Assembly: GCF_024666525.1 (NCBI RefSeq)
Contig: NZ_CP088294.1
Location: 3,844,001 to 3,908,000, forward strand
Reading direction: 5' to 3'
Length of the DNA stretch: 64,000 bases
Source: Pseudomonas sp. J452
GTDB lineage: Bacteria; Pseudomonadota; Gammaproteobacteria; Pseudomonadales; Pseudomonadaceae
Under the pieces are notes generated by a model, which saw only the letters and a program-made list of their open reading frames with translations, was not told where the DNA came from and did not search any database. This document shows positions 28,053-37,484 of this stretch, in pieces (the first letter of the stretch is position 1; each line of letters begins with the position of its first letter). Position numbers and translations under genes: made by a program.

Positions 28053-28826
28053 ATGACCATCACCAGAAAGCTGCTCGCCGCCATCCTTCTAACCCTGCAG
28101 ATACCACTGTTCATACCGACAACCTGCCAAGCCGAGAGCAAGCCTTTCCGCGTTGGATACTTCGACCTGGCGCCACATACCGGGCTGGGCGCGAACGCCG
28201 CCAATCCGGGGATAGCGATCAGCTATTTCGAGCAGATTGCCGCGCGCATGGCCGTCGGCGAAGTCAGCTACAGCAAGATGCCGCTGCCACGCCTGCTGCG
28301 CATGCTCGAACGCGGCGAGCTGGACATGATCCTGCTACTGGCCAAGGACGCGGAGCGTGATGCGCGCTTTCTCTACCCGCATCAGGCCCTGCTCAGCACC
28401 TCAACGGTGCTGGCCGTACAGGCCGACAACCCCCTGACTGCCATCCACTCCGTAGAGGATTTGCTGCCGCTGCGCATTGGCGTCTGGCAGGCTGGCTATC
28501 GCTCGCCCCTGCTGAATGACCCGCGACTACAGCTGCAAACCCTGAGCGGCGATGGGGTGATGGGCAAGGGCCTGAAGATGGTCGCCGCCGGGCGCGTCGA
28601 CGCCTTCTACTTCCCTGACGACTACGCCCTGCAATACGAAGCGAAAAAACTCGGCAACCAGGCCCAGATCAAAGTGCTGGCGATGCCCGAACAACAGCTG
28701 GAGCTGTACTCGGTGTTTTCCCGCCAGAACGGCAACCAGTACCTGGCCCGCTATGAGAAAGCCCTGCGGGACGTGCAGCTGCAGCAGTCCTATGCGGAGT
28801 TCTTCAATACGCTCATCGTGGACTGA
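28053..28826 (+). CDS. Periplasmic solute-binding-like protein (family 3)
   Basis: This 257-residue protein has a signal peptide (MTITRKLLAAILLTLQIPLF, cleavage after CQA) and a family-3 extracellular solute-binding fold: FRVGYFDLAPHTG, LPRLLRMLERGELDMILLLAKDAERD and KMVAAGRVDAFYFPDDYAL. No transporter genes adjoin it. It is the second orphan binding protein within 7 kb and is close to the chemoreceptors. An AAGAGAG box precedes the ATG. It is convergent with the bufferin operon. Confidence 0.83.
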   Translation: MTITRKLLAAILLTLQIPLFIPTTCQAESKPFRVGYFDLAPHTGLGANAANPGIAISYFEQIAARMAVGEVSYSKMPLPRLLRMLERGELDMILLLAKDAERDARFLYPHQALLSTSTVLAVQADNPLTAIHSVEDLLPLRIGVWQAGYRSPLLNDPRLQLQTLSGDGVMGKGLKMVAAGRVDAFYFPDDYALQYEAKKLGNQAQIKVLAMPEQQLELYSVFSRQNGNQYLARYEKALRDVQLQQSYAEFFNTLIVD

Positions 28827-28910
28827 ACCCCGCGGTTCTCCCTGCAGCGCCAAGCCCTACTCGGACTGCGTCCCCGCCTCGTCCTGCTTGAGTGCCACGG
28901 CCGCAACCAC

Positions 28911-29642
28911 CTAGCTGAAAACCTGCCAGTACACGAGCATGCTGAACCGCGTACAGAGCTGCTCTATATCCATATGCGGCTGCAAAACCAGCGCTGCCTC
29001 GCTGAAAGACCTGCGCTGCTGCAACTGCTCAAGCAGCTCTGCGCTGCTGTTATCCACCTGACGGGTCATCAGCTGCAGCCCCTGGCGCCAGACCAGGACA
29101 TTTTCGCCCGGCCAGTTATCGTGCGGCAGCTCTGCACTGGACCACAGCGCCCAGAGCGGGTAAGTCGAGCGCAGCAAGGTGACGCTGGGGTGCCATTGCA
29201 GACGCAGATCCAGCAGGCGGTGCAGCGCCTCCTCGTCCAGGCCACCAAGTTGCAGGGGCAGCGCATCGGCAGCATGAAAGGCCTGCAAACGGGCCCACTC
29301 CAGGCGAGCAACGTCCGCCAGAAAAGGCCAGTCGGCCAAGGGTGGGAACTGTTCGATAAACACCGCCAGATGCGCACCGTACTCATGCAGAACCGCCGAG
29401 CAGGGCGGATGCTGACGGCTGAACAGTGCCGCCAACGCCGTGAAATAGTCCGCGCCCAGGAGCCGCTCCACGGCCGGGTAGACTTGGCGCAAGGCCTCGA
29501 TACGCCCTGCATGCACGGTGTTGCGCAGAATGTTGAAGCGCTGAGCGAAACGCTGCTCTGGCAGGTTGCCCAGTTGCCAGGGGATGCTGGCCTCGGGCCT
29601 GTCCAGGGCCTGGGCAAATACGTCCTGATCCTTGGCATTCAT
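28911..29642 (-). CDS. bufC: Bufferin maturation partner BufC (HvfC-like, DUF2063)
   Basis: This 243-residue protein carries the DUF2063 N-terminal domain (VFAQALDRPEASIPWQLG, RFAQRFNILRNTVHAGRIEALRQVYPAVERLLG) found in proteins partnered with DUF692 enzymes in RiPP clusters. In such systems it is thought to hold the precursor peptide for the DUF692 enzyme. Its ATG at 29642 overlaps the bufB stop as ATGA, indicating tight coupling. It is the last gene of the operon. Confidence 0.85.
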   Translation of the reverse strand: MNAKDQDVFAQALDRPEASIPWQLGNLPEQRFAQRFNILRNTVHAGRIEALRQVYPAVERLLGADYFTALAALFSRQHPPCSAVLHEYGAHLAVFIEQFPPLADWPFLADVARLEWARLQAFHAADALPLQLGGLDEEALHRLLDLRLQWHPSVTLLRSTYPLWALWSSAELPHDNWPGENVLVWRQGLQLMTRQVDNSSAELLEQLQQRRSFSEAALVLQPHMDIEQLCTRFSMLVYWQVFS

Positions 29643-30508
29643 AGCGGCACGTCCAGCGCGACCTCTGGCATGAAGGGCACACACTGCAACGAGCGCACAC
29701 AGTCGGCCTCCGCTGCCAGTACCGGCCAGCTCGGCAGGTTGCGATCCCATTCGACCAGCGTCGGGCACTTGCCGGCGTGGCGCACCCATTCTGCATACAG
29801 CTGCCAGGTGGCATCGGCGACCGCACTGCCGTGCTCATCCACCAGCACAGACTCGCCATCGGGCAGCTCAACGCGAGTATGCCCGGCCAGATGCACCTCA
29901 CCGACTCGCTCCACCGGTAACTGCCGCAGGTAGTCCCATGGCTCGCCGCCACAGTTGTGGCTACTGATCAGCAGGTTGTTCAGATCCAGCAGCAGTCCGC
30001 AGCCACTGCGCTGACTCAGGCTGCGCAGAAACTCGACTTCGCTCATCTCGCTGTGCGCCAGGCGCAGACAAGCGGCCGGGTTTTCGATCAGCACCTCGCG
30101 CTGCAACGCACACTGCAACTGATCGACATGCTCGACCAGGCGCTCCAGAGTCGCGCGGTCATAGGCAATCGGTAGCAAATCGCCGAGGTAGACGCCCGCA
30201 TGACCGGACCACGCCAGGTGCTCGGACACCAACACCGGCTGATAGCGCCGGCACAGTTCGGCCAGCCGTTGCAGATGCCCGGCATCCAGCGCCTGGGCGC
30301 CGCCCAGGGACAAGCCGACACCGTGCACGGAAAGCGGCAGTTGTTCGCGCAAGGCGCCCATCTGCGCATGCAGCAAACCACCTGCGCCGAAGTAGTTCTC
30401 GGCATGGATCTCGATAAAGTCCAGCCGCTGTGGATCGGCCAGCAGAGCCTCGAAATACTGCGGCTTGAACGCCACACCGGCGCCCGCTTGCAGTGGTTTG
30501 CAGTTCAT
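29639..30508 (-). CDS. bufB: Bufferin-modifying enzyme BufB (DUF692, multinuclear iron oxidase)
   Basis: This is a 289-residue DUF692 protein with a TIM-barrel fold. Members use a cluster of iron ions to oxidise cysteines in precursor peptides. Conserved metal ligands are visible in FIEIHAENYFG, PLSVHGVGLSLG, LVSEHLAWSG, VLIENPAACLRL, GLLLDLNNLLISSHN, EVHLAGH and LVDEHGS. It lies nine bases after the precursor gene bufA and overlaps bufC by four bases. It likely modifies BufA cysteines into copper-binding groups, by analogy with described bufferin clusters. Confidence 0.9.
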   Translation of the reverse strand: MNCKPLQAGAGVAFKPQYFEALLADPQRLDFIEIHAENYFGAGGLLHAQMGALREQLPLSVHGVGLSLGGAQALDAGHLQRLAELCRRYQPVLVSEHLAWSGHAGVYLGDLLPIAYDRATLERLVEHVDQLQCALQREVLIENPAACLRLAHSEMSEVEFLRSLSQRSGCGLLLDLNNLLISSHNCGGEPWDYLRQLPVERVGEVHLAGHTRVELPDGESVLVDEHGSAVADATWQLYAEWVRHAGKCPTLVEWDRNLPSWPVLAAEADCVRSLQCVPFMPEVALDVPL

Positions 30509-30517
30509 CGACGTTTC

Positions 30518-30811
30518 CTAGCTGCGCTTGAGCGGAGTCAACGAACCCGTGCCCTTGGGCGTCACGATGGTGGTGCAGGTGCCTGTGGGCACCAGCTTCC
30601 AGGCATCGCCCTGGTAGTCGACCTTGGACGTTCCGGCACAGGATGTTCCGGGGCCGGCGGCACAATCGTTCTGCCCGGCCAGGGAGATGCCGTAGCACTT
30701 TTCCTTACCGGCGTTGACCGCAGTTGACGCGGCACTGACGCTGGTGACGCTGGCCAGCAAGGCACTGGTCAGAGACAGCGCCAGCGTGGCGTTGAAGGTA
30801 CGACGATCCAT
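30518..30811 (-). CDS. bufA: Bufferin precursor BufA (DUF2282)
   Basis: This is a 97-residue exported precursor. It has a signal peptide ([20 protein letters not shown], then SVTSVSAAS) and a short mature part with four cysteines in [21 protein letters not shown] and PTGTCTT, plus the DUF2282 signature [17 protein letters not shown]2282 bufferins are copper-sequestering ribosomal peptides whose cysteines are modified before export. The ATG at 30811 has a GAGG box; the frame is open to 30829. Its two partner genes follow directly. Confidence 0.9.
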   Translation of the reverse strand: MDRRTFNATLALSLTSALLASVTSVSAASTAVNAGKEKCYGISLAGQNDCAAGPGTSCAGTSKVDYQGDAWKLVPTGTCTTIVTPKGTGSLTPLKRS

Positions 30812-30847
30812 ATGCAATTCCTCATGCAATCAAGGGTAACGCCAGGC

Positions 30848-31468
30848 TCACTGCAGCCTGGCAAACGCCCGCTGCACCGCCGGGCGAGCGCTGATACGCG
30901 CCACCCAGTCCTGCACCGCGGGAAAACGGGAAAGTTCGACACCGGCGTAATCCGCCACCCGCAACCAGCCGAAATGGCTGATGTCGGCCAGCGAATACTC
31001 GGCACCCGCCAACCAGGGTTGTTCGTTCAGACGTGCCTCGAGTACCTCGGTCAGGCGCACGGCCTCGCTGCGATAGCGCTCGATAGCCACAGCAATCGGT
31101 TGTGCAGCCGAACGCAGAAACCAGCCCGCCTGGCCGAACATCGGGCCAACGGCGGAGACCTGCAGAAACAGGTATTCCAGGGCACGCCAGCGGGCGAAGG
31201 CGTTCTCTGGCAGCAGCCCTGCGCCTTTCTGCGCCAGGTACAAGAGGATGGCCCCGGACTCGAACACCGAGATCGGTTGCCCGCCCGGCCCGTCGAGATC
31301 GACGATGACCGGAATGCGGCCATTCGGGTTAAGCGCCAGAAATGCCGGACGCTTCTGCTCACCGGCGGCCAGATCGAGCTTGATCAGCCGATAGTCGAGG
31401 CCAAGTTCCTCCAGAGCAATTGGCACCTTTACGCCGTTCGGCGTATTGGCGGTGTACAGCTCGATCAT
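30848..31468 (-). CDS. Glutathione S-transferase-like protein (Ure2p/YghU-like)
   Basis: This 206-residue protein has the thioredoxin-like N-terminal domain (MIELYTANTPNGVKVPIALEEL, with IPVIVDLDG and FESGAILLYLAQK for glutathione binding) and an all-helical C-terminal domain. It has N in place of a usual active-site serine or tyrosine, as in Nu-class enzymes, which often act as disulfide reductases. It overlaps the doxX stop by 4 bases and precedes bufA by 36, so it is part of the bufferin operon. A role in thiol chemistry under copper stress is inference. Confidence 0.88.
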   Translation of the reverse strand: MIELYTANTPNGVKVPIALEELGLDYRLIKLDLAAGEQKRPAFLALNPNGRIPVIVDLDGPGGQPISVFESGAILLYLAQKGAGLLPENAFARWRALEYLFLQVSAVGPMFGQAGWFLRSAAQPIAVAIERYRSEAVRLTEVLEARLNEQPWLAGAEYSLADISHFGWLRVADYAGVELSRFPAVQDWVARISARPAVQRAFARLQ

Positions 31469-31977
31469 TGCCCCAGCCTCTGAATCTGCTCGGCAAATGC
31501 CTCACTCTCACCCGCCATGACCTGCTGGCAGGCACTGTGCGGATGCTGCCGACGCCGCCAGGCGCTGGCGATCAGGTGGTCGATGGAGAGTCGTCCGCCG
31601 CCGTGACGGATCAACAGCAGCAAAGCCACCGCCCAGGTGCCGTGGGTAGCCCAGGCATCGGGATAGACCAGGGTCTGAATCACCAGGGTCATACCCAGCA
31701 GACCGAGCGCCGCCAAGCGCGTGGCCAGGCCCAGCAGAAGCAGCAATGGCAACAGATGCTCGGCACCCACCGCCAACCAGGCCGCAGTACTGGGCGCCAA
31801 CAGTGGCAAGCGATACTCCTCCTGAAACAGGTACAGCGCGTTATCACTCAGTTGCCAGCCATCGACCTTGGTACGGCCGGACTGCCAGAACAGCGCACCG
31901 GGAAACAGGCGCGCCAGCAACAGCGGAGCGCTGCTGAGCAAGCCAAGCAGACGGGATAGAAGCGGACGAGCACTCAT
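31465..31977 (-). CDS. DoxX-family membrane protein (BufD-like)
   Basis: This is a 170-residue integral membrane protein with four hydrophobic segments (LLLARLFPGALFW, WLAVGAEHLLPLLLLLGLATR, LAALGLLGMTLVIQTLVYP, WAVALLLLIRHGG). DoxX proteins are frequent members of bufferin and related DUF692 operons and are suspected to act in redox homeostasis. The ATG at 31977 has a GAGGAA box; the frame is open to 31995. It overlaps the next gene by 4 bases. Confidence 0.87.
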   Translation of the reverse strand: MSARPLLSRLLGLLSSAPLLLARLFPGALFWQSGRTKVDGWQLSDNALYLFQEEYRLPLLAPSTAAWLAVGAEHLLPLLLLLGLATRLAALGLLGMTLVIQTLVYPDAWATHGTWAVALLLLIRHGGGRLSIDHLIASAWRRRQHPHSACQQVMAGESEAFAEQIQRLGQ

Positions 31978-32037
31978 GCTGCATTCCTCAAGCAAGTGAA
32001 CCGGCCTGGCGCCCGATGGCGCCAGGCCGTTCAGGGG

Positions 32038-32541
32038 TTACAGGGTGTTGGCGGCCTTGTCCTTGATCAGCGGCCAGTTGACCTCGGCCTTCTGAATGTT
32101 GCCCGCCACGTCCTGCGACCACTTCTGGAACACATCGGCGTTGACGTTCAGATAGAGCTTGCCGTCGACCACTTTGAACTGGGTCGGATCCACGTCGAGC
32201 TTCTTGCCCAGCGCTGCGCCCATGGCGCAATAACCGCCGTACTGCGGGGCGTACTGGCTCGGATTGGCCTGGAATTTCTGCAGGTTTTCCGCGGAAGCGA
32301 AGTAGTAGGTGGCGCCGTCATGTTTGGCGGCGAAGCGCTTGTCACCGAGGGTCGGCATGCCTTTGCTGAAATAGGCCACGCTGTCATAGCCCTTGAGGAT
32401 GACGGCCTGGGCATCGACGTTGATGGCAGAGGTAGAGGTCTCGTCGTAGGCGTAGCTGCTGGTGACGGTCAGCAGTGCACCGGCACCCAGGGTCAGTGCG
32501 GCGGCCAGGGAGCTGGCGATAACGGATTTTTTCAGGTTCAT
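32038..32541 (-). CDS. Exported YHS-domain protein
   Basis: This is a 167-residue secreted protein with a signal peptide (MNLKKSVIASSLAAALTLGA, cleaved near SYA). The mature protein has a YHS-like domain: ILKGYDSVAYFSKGMPTLGDKRFAAKHDGATYYFASAENLQKFQANPSQYAPQYGGYCAMG. YHS domains are small metal-binding units found in copper and heavy-metal proteins. It is the first gene of the operon, transcribed divergently from a LysR gene. The ATG at 32541 has an AAGGAA box; longer open frame to 32637 is not supported. Confidence 0.87.
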   Translation of the reverse strand: MNLKKSVIASSLAAALTLGAGALLTVTSSYAYDETSTSAINVDAQAVILKGYDSVAYFSKGMPTLGDKRFAAKHDGATYYFASAENLQKFQANPSQYAPQYGGYCAMGAALGKKLDVDPTQFKVVDGKLYLNVNADVFQKWSQDVAGNIQKAEVNWPLIKDKAANTL

Positions 32542-32651
32542 GGGGCGTTTCCTTAGGACTCTGATGAGGTGATCGGGTCGCCGTCGACGGTCATGCCGTC
32601 GACGTGGAATCACTCTAAGGAAACAAGAAACGGACAAGAACAGGCGCTTTT

Positions 32652-32668
32652 TGCAAGGAACAATTGCA
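32652..32668. promoter_or_regulatory. Candidate LysR operator between the YHS gene and lysR
   Basis: TGCAA-N7-TTGCA is an inverted repeat in the 175-base gap between the divergent YHS-bufferin operon and the first LysR gene. The size and interrupted symmetry are those of LysR boxes. It would allow one regulator to control the operon and itself. Confidence 0.5.
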
Positions 32669-32716
32669 GCCAGTGGAATTAATCGACCACACTTGCTGGC
32701 CTACAAGGAGCCGCCC

Positions 32717-33631
32717 ATGGACAGATTCCAGGAAATGCAGGTGTTTCTCGCCGTCGCCGAGGAACAAAGTTTCGCCGCTGCGGCGCGCCGCCTGAACCTG
32801 TCGCCGCCCAGCGTGACCCGCGCCGTGGCGGCCCTGGAAGAACGCATCGGCACCCTGCTGCTGGCCCGCACCACGCGCAGCGTGCATATCACCGAAGCCG
32901 GTCAGCGCTACGTGGAAGATTGCCGGCGCATCCTCGCCGAACTGGAGGAAGCCGAAGAGTCGGCCGCCGGCAGCCATGCCGTGCCACGCGGGCAACTCAC
33001 CCTCACCGCGCCGGTGCTGTTTGGCGAGCTCTATGTCACCCCGGTGATGGTCGATTACCTGAACGAATACCCGGCGGTGAACATCAAGGCTCTGCTGGTC
33101 GATCGGGTGGTCAGCATGGTCGACGATGGTATCGACGTGGCCATCCGCATCGGCAATCTGCCCGACAGCGGCCTGCACACCGTCAAGGTCGGTGAAGTGC
33201 GCCAGGTCATCTGCGCCTCACCTGCTTACCTGGCCGACCATGGCCACCCGCAGCATCCCGAGCAACTGCAGCAACACCGCATCGTCATGTCGTCTGCCAG
33301 TCACCTGCTCAGCGACTGGCACTTCGCCGGCGTCGATGGCCCCGTGAGCGTGCGTACCGAGCCGCGCCTGATCGTCACCGCCAACCAGGCCGCGATCAAT
33401 GCGGCCTGCCTGGGCTGGGGATTGACCCGCGTACTCTCTTATCAGGTGGCCGGCAAAGTTGCCGCCGGCGAGCTGGAAGTCGTCCTGCAAGACTTCGAGC
33501 AGCCGCCGCTGCCCATCCACGTGGTCTATCAGGGCGGGCGCAAGATCAGCGCCAAGGTGCGCAGCTTCGTCGATTTCTGCGCCGCCCGCCTGAGCCAGGA
33601 TCTCGCTCTCAACCCAGGGCGCAAGGGCTGA
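32717..33631 (+). CDS. LysR-family transcriptional regulator (first of a pair)
   Basis: This is a 304-residue LysR regulator with the N-terminal winged helix (MDRFQEMQVFLAVAEEQSFAAAARRLNLSPPSVTRAVAALEERIGTLL) and a C-terminal periplasmic-binding-like effector domain (VTPVMVDYLNEYPAVNIKALLVD, DDGIDVAIRIGNLPDSG). The ATG at 32717 has an AAGGAG box. It diverges from the YHS-bufferin operon and is followed one base later by a paralogous LysR gene. Its ligand is not known; control of the divergent operon is likely from position. Confidence 0.92.
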   Translation: MDRFQEMQVFLAVAEEQSFAAAARRLNLSPPSVTRAVAALEERIGTLLLARTTRSVHITEAGQRYVEDCRRILAELEEAEESAAGSHAVPRGQLTLTAPVLFGELYVTPVMVDYLNEYPAVNIKALLVDRVVSMVDDGIDVAIRIGNLPDSGLHTVKVGEVRQVICASPAYLADHGHPQHPEQLQQHRIVMSSASHLLSDWHFAGVDGPVSVRTEPRLIVTANQAAINAACLGWGLTRVLSYQVAGKVAAGELEVVLQDFEQPPLPIHVVYQGGRKISAKVRSFVDFCAARLSQDLALNPGRKG

Positions 33632-33632
33632 C

Positions 33633-34532
33633 ATGGATCGCCATCATGAGATGAGCGTATTTCTGGCGGTGGCCAGCGAGCTGAGCCTGGCAGCGGCAGC
33701 GCGCCGCCTGGAGATCTCCGCGCCGACCGTGACCCGCGCCCTGGCCTCACTGGAAAACCGTCTGGGCGTCACCTTGCTGCAACGCAGCACACGCGGCGTC
33801 AGCCTCAGCGCGGCTGGCGAGCGCTTTGCCCATGACTGTCGCCGCATCCTGCAGGATGTCAGCGACGCCGAAGCCTCCGCCTGCGGCCTGCATGCCCAGC
33901 CACGCGGCCATTTGCACCTGGCCTCGCCGTTGCTGTTTGGCCAGCAACTGCTGATGCCCATCGTGCTGGACTACTTGCACGACTATCCCGAGGTGCAGGT
34001 CTTTGCCCACTTTATGGACCGCTTTCCCAATCTGCACGAAGAAGGGATGGACGTGGCCATGCTGGCCGGCGAGCTGGCTGACTCCTCGCTGTTCGCCGTC
34101 AGGGTCGGCGACATCCGCCGGATTGTCTGCGCCAGCCCGGGCTACCTGGCTGCGCAGGGCACGCCGCAGCATCCCGAGGAGCTGCGCAGTCATGCGGTCG
34201 TTCACTCCAGCGCCGACGCCCGCCTGCCCGAGTGGCGCTTTCGCGAGGGCGCCACGCCTCTCAACATTGCCCTGCGCCCACGCCTGAGCTGTGCCACCAA
34301 CCAGGCCGCCATCGCCGCCGCCTGCCGGCATGCCGGGCTGACCCGCTGCATGAACTATCAGGTGCATGAGCAGCTCGCCCAGGGCCATCTGGTGCGGGTG
34401 CTGCAAGCCTTCGAACCGGCCGCCGTGCCCGTGCACCTGGCCTATCGCGAAGGCCGCAAGGCTGCCGCGCGGGTGCGCAGCTTTGTCGACTTCGCCAGCC
34501 AGCAGCTGCGACAACACCCGGCGCTGCGCTGA
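33633..34532 (+). CDS. LysR-family transcriptional regulator (second of a pair)
   Basis: This 299-residue LysR protein is clearly paralogous to the one just upstream (MDRHHEMSVFLAVASELSLAAAARRLEISAPTVTRALASLENRLGVTLL). Both share the effector-domain layout, including the CATNQAAIAAACRHAGLTR segment near the C-terminus. The start is one base after the preceding stop (TGACATG), so the pair is co-translated. It precedes the glutathione transferase-flavoprotein-DUF1348 operon and may control it. Confidence 0.92.
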   Translation: MDRHHEMSVFLAVASELSLAAAARRLEISAPTVTRALASLENRLGVTLLQRSTRGVSLSAAGERFAHDCRRILQDVSDAEASACGLHAQPRGHLHLASPLLFGQQLLMPIVLDYLHDYPEVQVFAHFMDRFPNLHEEGMDVAMLAGELADSSLFAVRVGDIRRIVCASPGYLAAQGTPQHPEELRSHAVVHSSADARLPEWRFREGATPLNIALRPRLSCATNQAAIAAACRHAGLTRCMNYQVHEQLAQGHLVRVLQAFEPAAVPVHLAYREGRKAAARVRSFVDFASQQLRQHPALR

Positions 34533-34712
34533 GCACAGCAGCGCGGCCTGGCGCCGTGCCACATGGCTTTCTTGCAGTTACTGAAATAAAGGATTGTGAT
34601 TTTTGGTGATTCTGCTGATTCACGCTTAGGTGGAGTATGGCTCCCATCAGCGCGGCCCACTCAGGTAACCCCGGCCCGCTGAACCCTCACTCACTCAAGC
34701 GCGGAGCCCAGC

Positions 34713-35342
34713 ATGTCGCACAATCCGATCAAACTTTACCGTCACCCCCTCTCGGGCCATGCCCATCGCGTCGAGCTGCTGCTCTCGCTGCTCAACCTGC
34801 CCACCGAACTGGTCTTCGTCGACCTGGCCAAGGGCGCGCACAAGCAGGCGGAGTTCCTCGCCCTCAACTCCTTCGGCCAGGTGCCGGTGATCGACGATAA
34901 CGGCACCGTGCTCAGCGACTCCAACGCCATCTTGGTCTACCTGGCGCAGAAATACGGCAACGGCCGCTGGCTGCCGAGCGAGCCGCTGGCCGCTGCCAAG
35001 GTACAGCGCTGGCTCTCGGTCGCCGCCGGGCAAATCGCCTCGGGGCCGGCCACTGCCCGCCTGATCACCGTATTTGGCGCGCCGTACAACGCCGAGGAAA
35101 CCATTGCCCGCTCCCACGCCCTGCTCAAGGTCATGGATCAGGAGCTGAGCGCCAGCGCGTTCCTCGCCGGCGACCAGGCGACCCTGGCCGACGTGGCCGG
35201 CTATACCTATATCGCCCATGCCCCGGAAGGCAACGTGTCGCTGGCCGACTATCCGCATGTTCGTGCCTGGCTGGCGCGCATCGAAGCCCTGCCCGGTTTC
35301 GTACCGATGCAGCGTACGGCTATCGGCCTGCAGAGCGCCTGA
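34713..35342 (+). CDS. Glutathione S-transferase-like protein
   Basis: This is a 209-residue glutathione transferase with the thioredoxin-like domain ([25 protein letters not shown]) and glutathione-binding segments GQVPVIDDN and [16 protein letters not shown], followed by a helical C-terminal domain with the N-capping motif [16 protein letters not shown]. It differs from the transferase of the bufferin operon in length and sequence. It is followed by the flavoprotein fusion after 68 bases and is read with it. Confidence 0.9.
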   Translation: MSHNPIKLYRHPLSGHAHRVELLLSLLNLPTELVFVDLAKGAHKQAEFLALNSFGQVPVIDDNGTVLSDSNAILVYLAQKYGNGRWLPSEPLAAAKVQRWLSVAAGQIASGPATARLITVFGAPYNAEETIARSHALLKVMDQELSASAFLAGDQATLADVAGYTYIAHAPEGNVSLADYPHVRAWLARIEALPGFVPMQRTAIGLQSA

Positions 35343-35410
35343 GTCCATCGGGCCTGGCCAGCGCCGCGATAGCACGCTGGCCAGTTTCTCCCTGTTTATG
35401 GAGACCGCAT

Positions 35411-37465
35411 ATGAACCTGCCTCCCGAACCCAGCTCTTCGCCCTGGCATGCCGGGGAGCAGCAGCTGCAAGCCAGCCTTGGGGTCGCCGAGCGCATGGCG
35501 GTGTTCGGCAGCAAGGTGATCCGCGATTACATGCCGGATCAGCACCGCAATTTCTACCGACAACTGCCGTTCATTTTGCTGGGGACGGTGGATGCCGAAG
35601 GCCGCCCCTGGGCCAGTATTCTCGAAGGCGCAGCGGGCTTTGCCCACTCGCCTGATCCACGCCGGCTGCAGCTGGATACCTCGCCACAGCCCAGCGACCC
35701 CGCAGCCCGTGCCCTGCAGGCCGGTGCAGCGGTCGGCCTGCTCGGCATCGAGCTGCACACGCGGCGGCGCAACCGGGTCAATGGCACAGTCGAGCAGCAT
35801 GGCGATAACGGCCTGAGCATCGCGGTCGAACATGCCTTCGGCAACTGCCCGCAATACATCCAGCTACGCCAGTTGCAGCTTCAACCCCAGGTACCGGCCG
35901 CTGCCAGCGCGCCGGCCGAACAGCGCGACACGCTGGATGACGCCGCCCGCGCAATGATCGGCCAAGCCGATACCTTCTTCGTCGCCAGCTATGTCGAACA
36001 CGCCGACGGCAGCCGCTCGGTGGATGTTTCCCATCGCGGCGGGCAGAGCGGCTTCGTGCGCGTGCAGGGCAATCGTCTGACCATTCCCGACTTCGCCGGC
36101 AATCTGCACTTCAACACCCTCGGCAATCTGCTGATTAACCCACGTGCCGGACTGCTGTTCATCGACTTTGCCAGCGGCGATCTGCTGCAGCTCAGCGGGC
36201 GCACCGAACTGATTCTCGAAGTCCCGCAGATCACCGCCTTCCAGGGCGCGGAGCGGCTCTGGCAGCTGGATGTCGAGCAACTGGTACGGCGCCCCGCCGC
36301 ACTCAGGCTGCGCTGGCAATTCGAGGGTTACTCGCCGAACAGCCTGATGACCGGCAGCTGGAGCGAGGCCGAAGCGCGCCTGGCTGCCGAAGCCTTGCGC
36401 GAGCAATGGCGCACGCTGCGGGTGGCACGCATCGTCGAGGAAAGCGCCAGCATCCGTTCCTTCTATCTGGAGCCGGACGATGGCGCCGGCTTGCCGATTT
36501 TCCAGGCCGGTCAGCATCTGCCGCTGCGCCTGCGCATCCCCGGCCAGGCGCAGCCGCTGATCCGCACCTACAGCCTGAGCAGCGCACCGTCCGACCACTT
36601 CCTGCGCATCAGCGTCAAGCGCGAGGGCCTGGTCTCGACCTACCTGCACGAGCAGATCGACGTCGGCAGCCTGCTCGAATGCCGCGCGCCGCAGGGCCGC
36701 TTCAGCCTCGACGCCGAGCAGCGCCGGCCTTTGGTGCTGCTGGCCGCCGGGGTTGGGGTCACGCCTCTGCTGGCGATGCTGCGCGAGGTGATCTACCAGA
36801 ATCTGCGCCTGCGTCGCTCGCGACGGGTGTGGTTCGTCCAGAGCGCCCGGCAGCTGGCCGATCTGGCCTTTCGCGAGGAGCTGCAGACCTTGCTGCAGCG
36901 CGGCGGCGAGGCGATCCAGGCCGTGCGCCTGCTCAGCCAGCCGGAAGCGCACGCCAGCGAGGGCGAGGACTTCGAGCTGAGCGGACGCATCGATATCGAC
37001 CTGCTCAGGCACCTGCTGCCTTTCGACGACTTCGACTTCTACCTGTGCGGGCCGAGTGCCTTCACCCAGGACCTGTACGACGGCCTGCGCGCGCTGAACA
37101 TCGGCGATGAACGCATCCATGCGGAAACCTTCGGCCCGTCGAGCCTGCGCCGCCAGGTCAGCCAGGCAGCCCCGGCGCCGGAGCAACCGCCAGCCGCCAC
37201 CACGCCGGTTGCCGTGCTGTTCCAGCACTCAGCCAAGGAAGCCCGCTGGACACCCGGCAGCGGCAGCCTGCTGGAGCTGGCCGAGAGCCGCGGCCTGAAC
37301 CCGGAATTCAGTTGCCGCGGCGGCTCCTGCGGCACCTGCCGCACCCGCCTGCTCGGTGGCCAGGTGCACTACCCCATGCCACCCGCCGAAGCGCCCGCCG
37401 CCGGTGAGGTATTGATCTGCTGCGCCATACCGGCCGGCGACAAACCGCTGCTACTCGATCTCTAA
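35411..37465 (+). CDS. PNPOx-like domain fused to ferredoxin-NAD(P) reductase and 2Fe-2S ferredoxin
   Basis: This is a 684-residue three-domain redox protein. Residues 1-330 form a pyridoxamine-phosphate-oxidase-like flavin-binding split barrel ([19 protein letters not shown]). Residues 335-580 form a ferredoxin-reductase module with the FAD motif RTYSLSSAP near 383 and the nucleotide motif [15 protein letters not shown] near 443. Residues 600-684 form a plant-type ferredoxin with CRGGSCGTC near 635 and the fourth cysteine near 672. Such fusions are annotated as flavohemoprotein-like or MOSC-like reductases, but the substrate is unknown. It sits between a glutathione transferase and a DUF1348 gene. 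Confidence 0.88.
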   Translation: MNLPPEPSSSPWHAGEQQLQASLGVAERMAVFGSKVIRDYMPDQHRNFYRQLPFILLGTVDAEGRPWASILEGAAGFAHSPDPRRLQLDTSPQPSDPAARALQAGAAVGLLGIELHTRRRNRVNGTVEQHGDNGLSIAVEHAFGNCPQYIQLRQLQLQPQVPAAASAPAEQRDTLDDAARAMIGQADTFFVASYVEHADGSRSVDVSHRGGQSGFVRVQGNRLTIPDFAGNLHFNTLGNLLINPRAGLLFIDFASGDLLQLSGRTELILEVPQITAFQGAERLWQLDVEQLVRRPAALRLRWQFEGYSPNSLMTGSWSEAEARLAAEALREQWRTLRVARIVEESASIRSFYLEPDDGAGLPIFQAGQHLPLRLRIPGQAQPLIRTYSLSSAPSDHFLRISVKREGLVSTYLHEQIDVGSLLECRAPQGRFSLDAEQRRPLVLLAAGVGVTPLLAMLREVIYQNLRLRRSRRVWFVQSARQLADLAFREELQTLLQRGGEAIQAVRLLSQPEAHASEGEDFELSGRIDIDLLRHLLPFDDFDFYLCGPSAFTQDLYDGLRALNIGDERIHAETFGPSSLRRQVSQAAPAPEQPPAATTPVAVLFQHSAKEARWTPGSGSLLELAESRGLNPEFSCRGGSCGTCRTRLLGGQVHYPMPPAEAPAAGEVLICCAIPAGDKPLLLDL

Positions 37466-37484
37466 CCCACATCAGGACCGTGCC

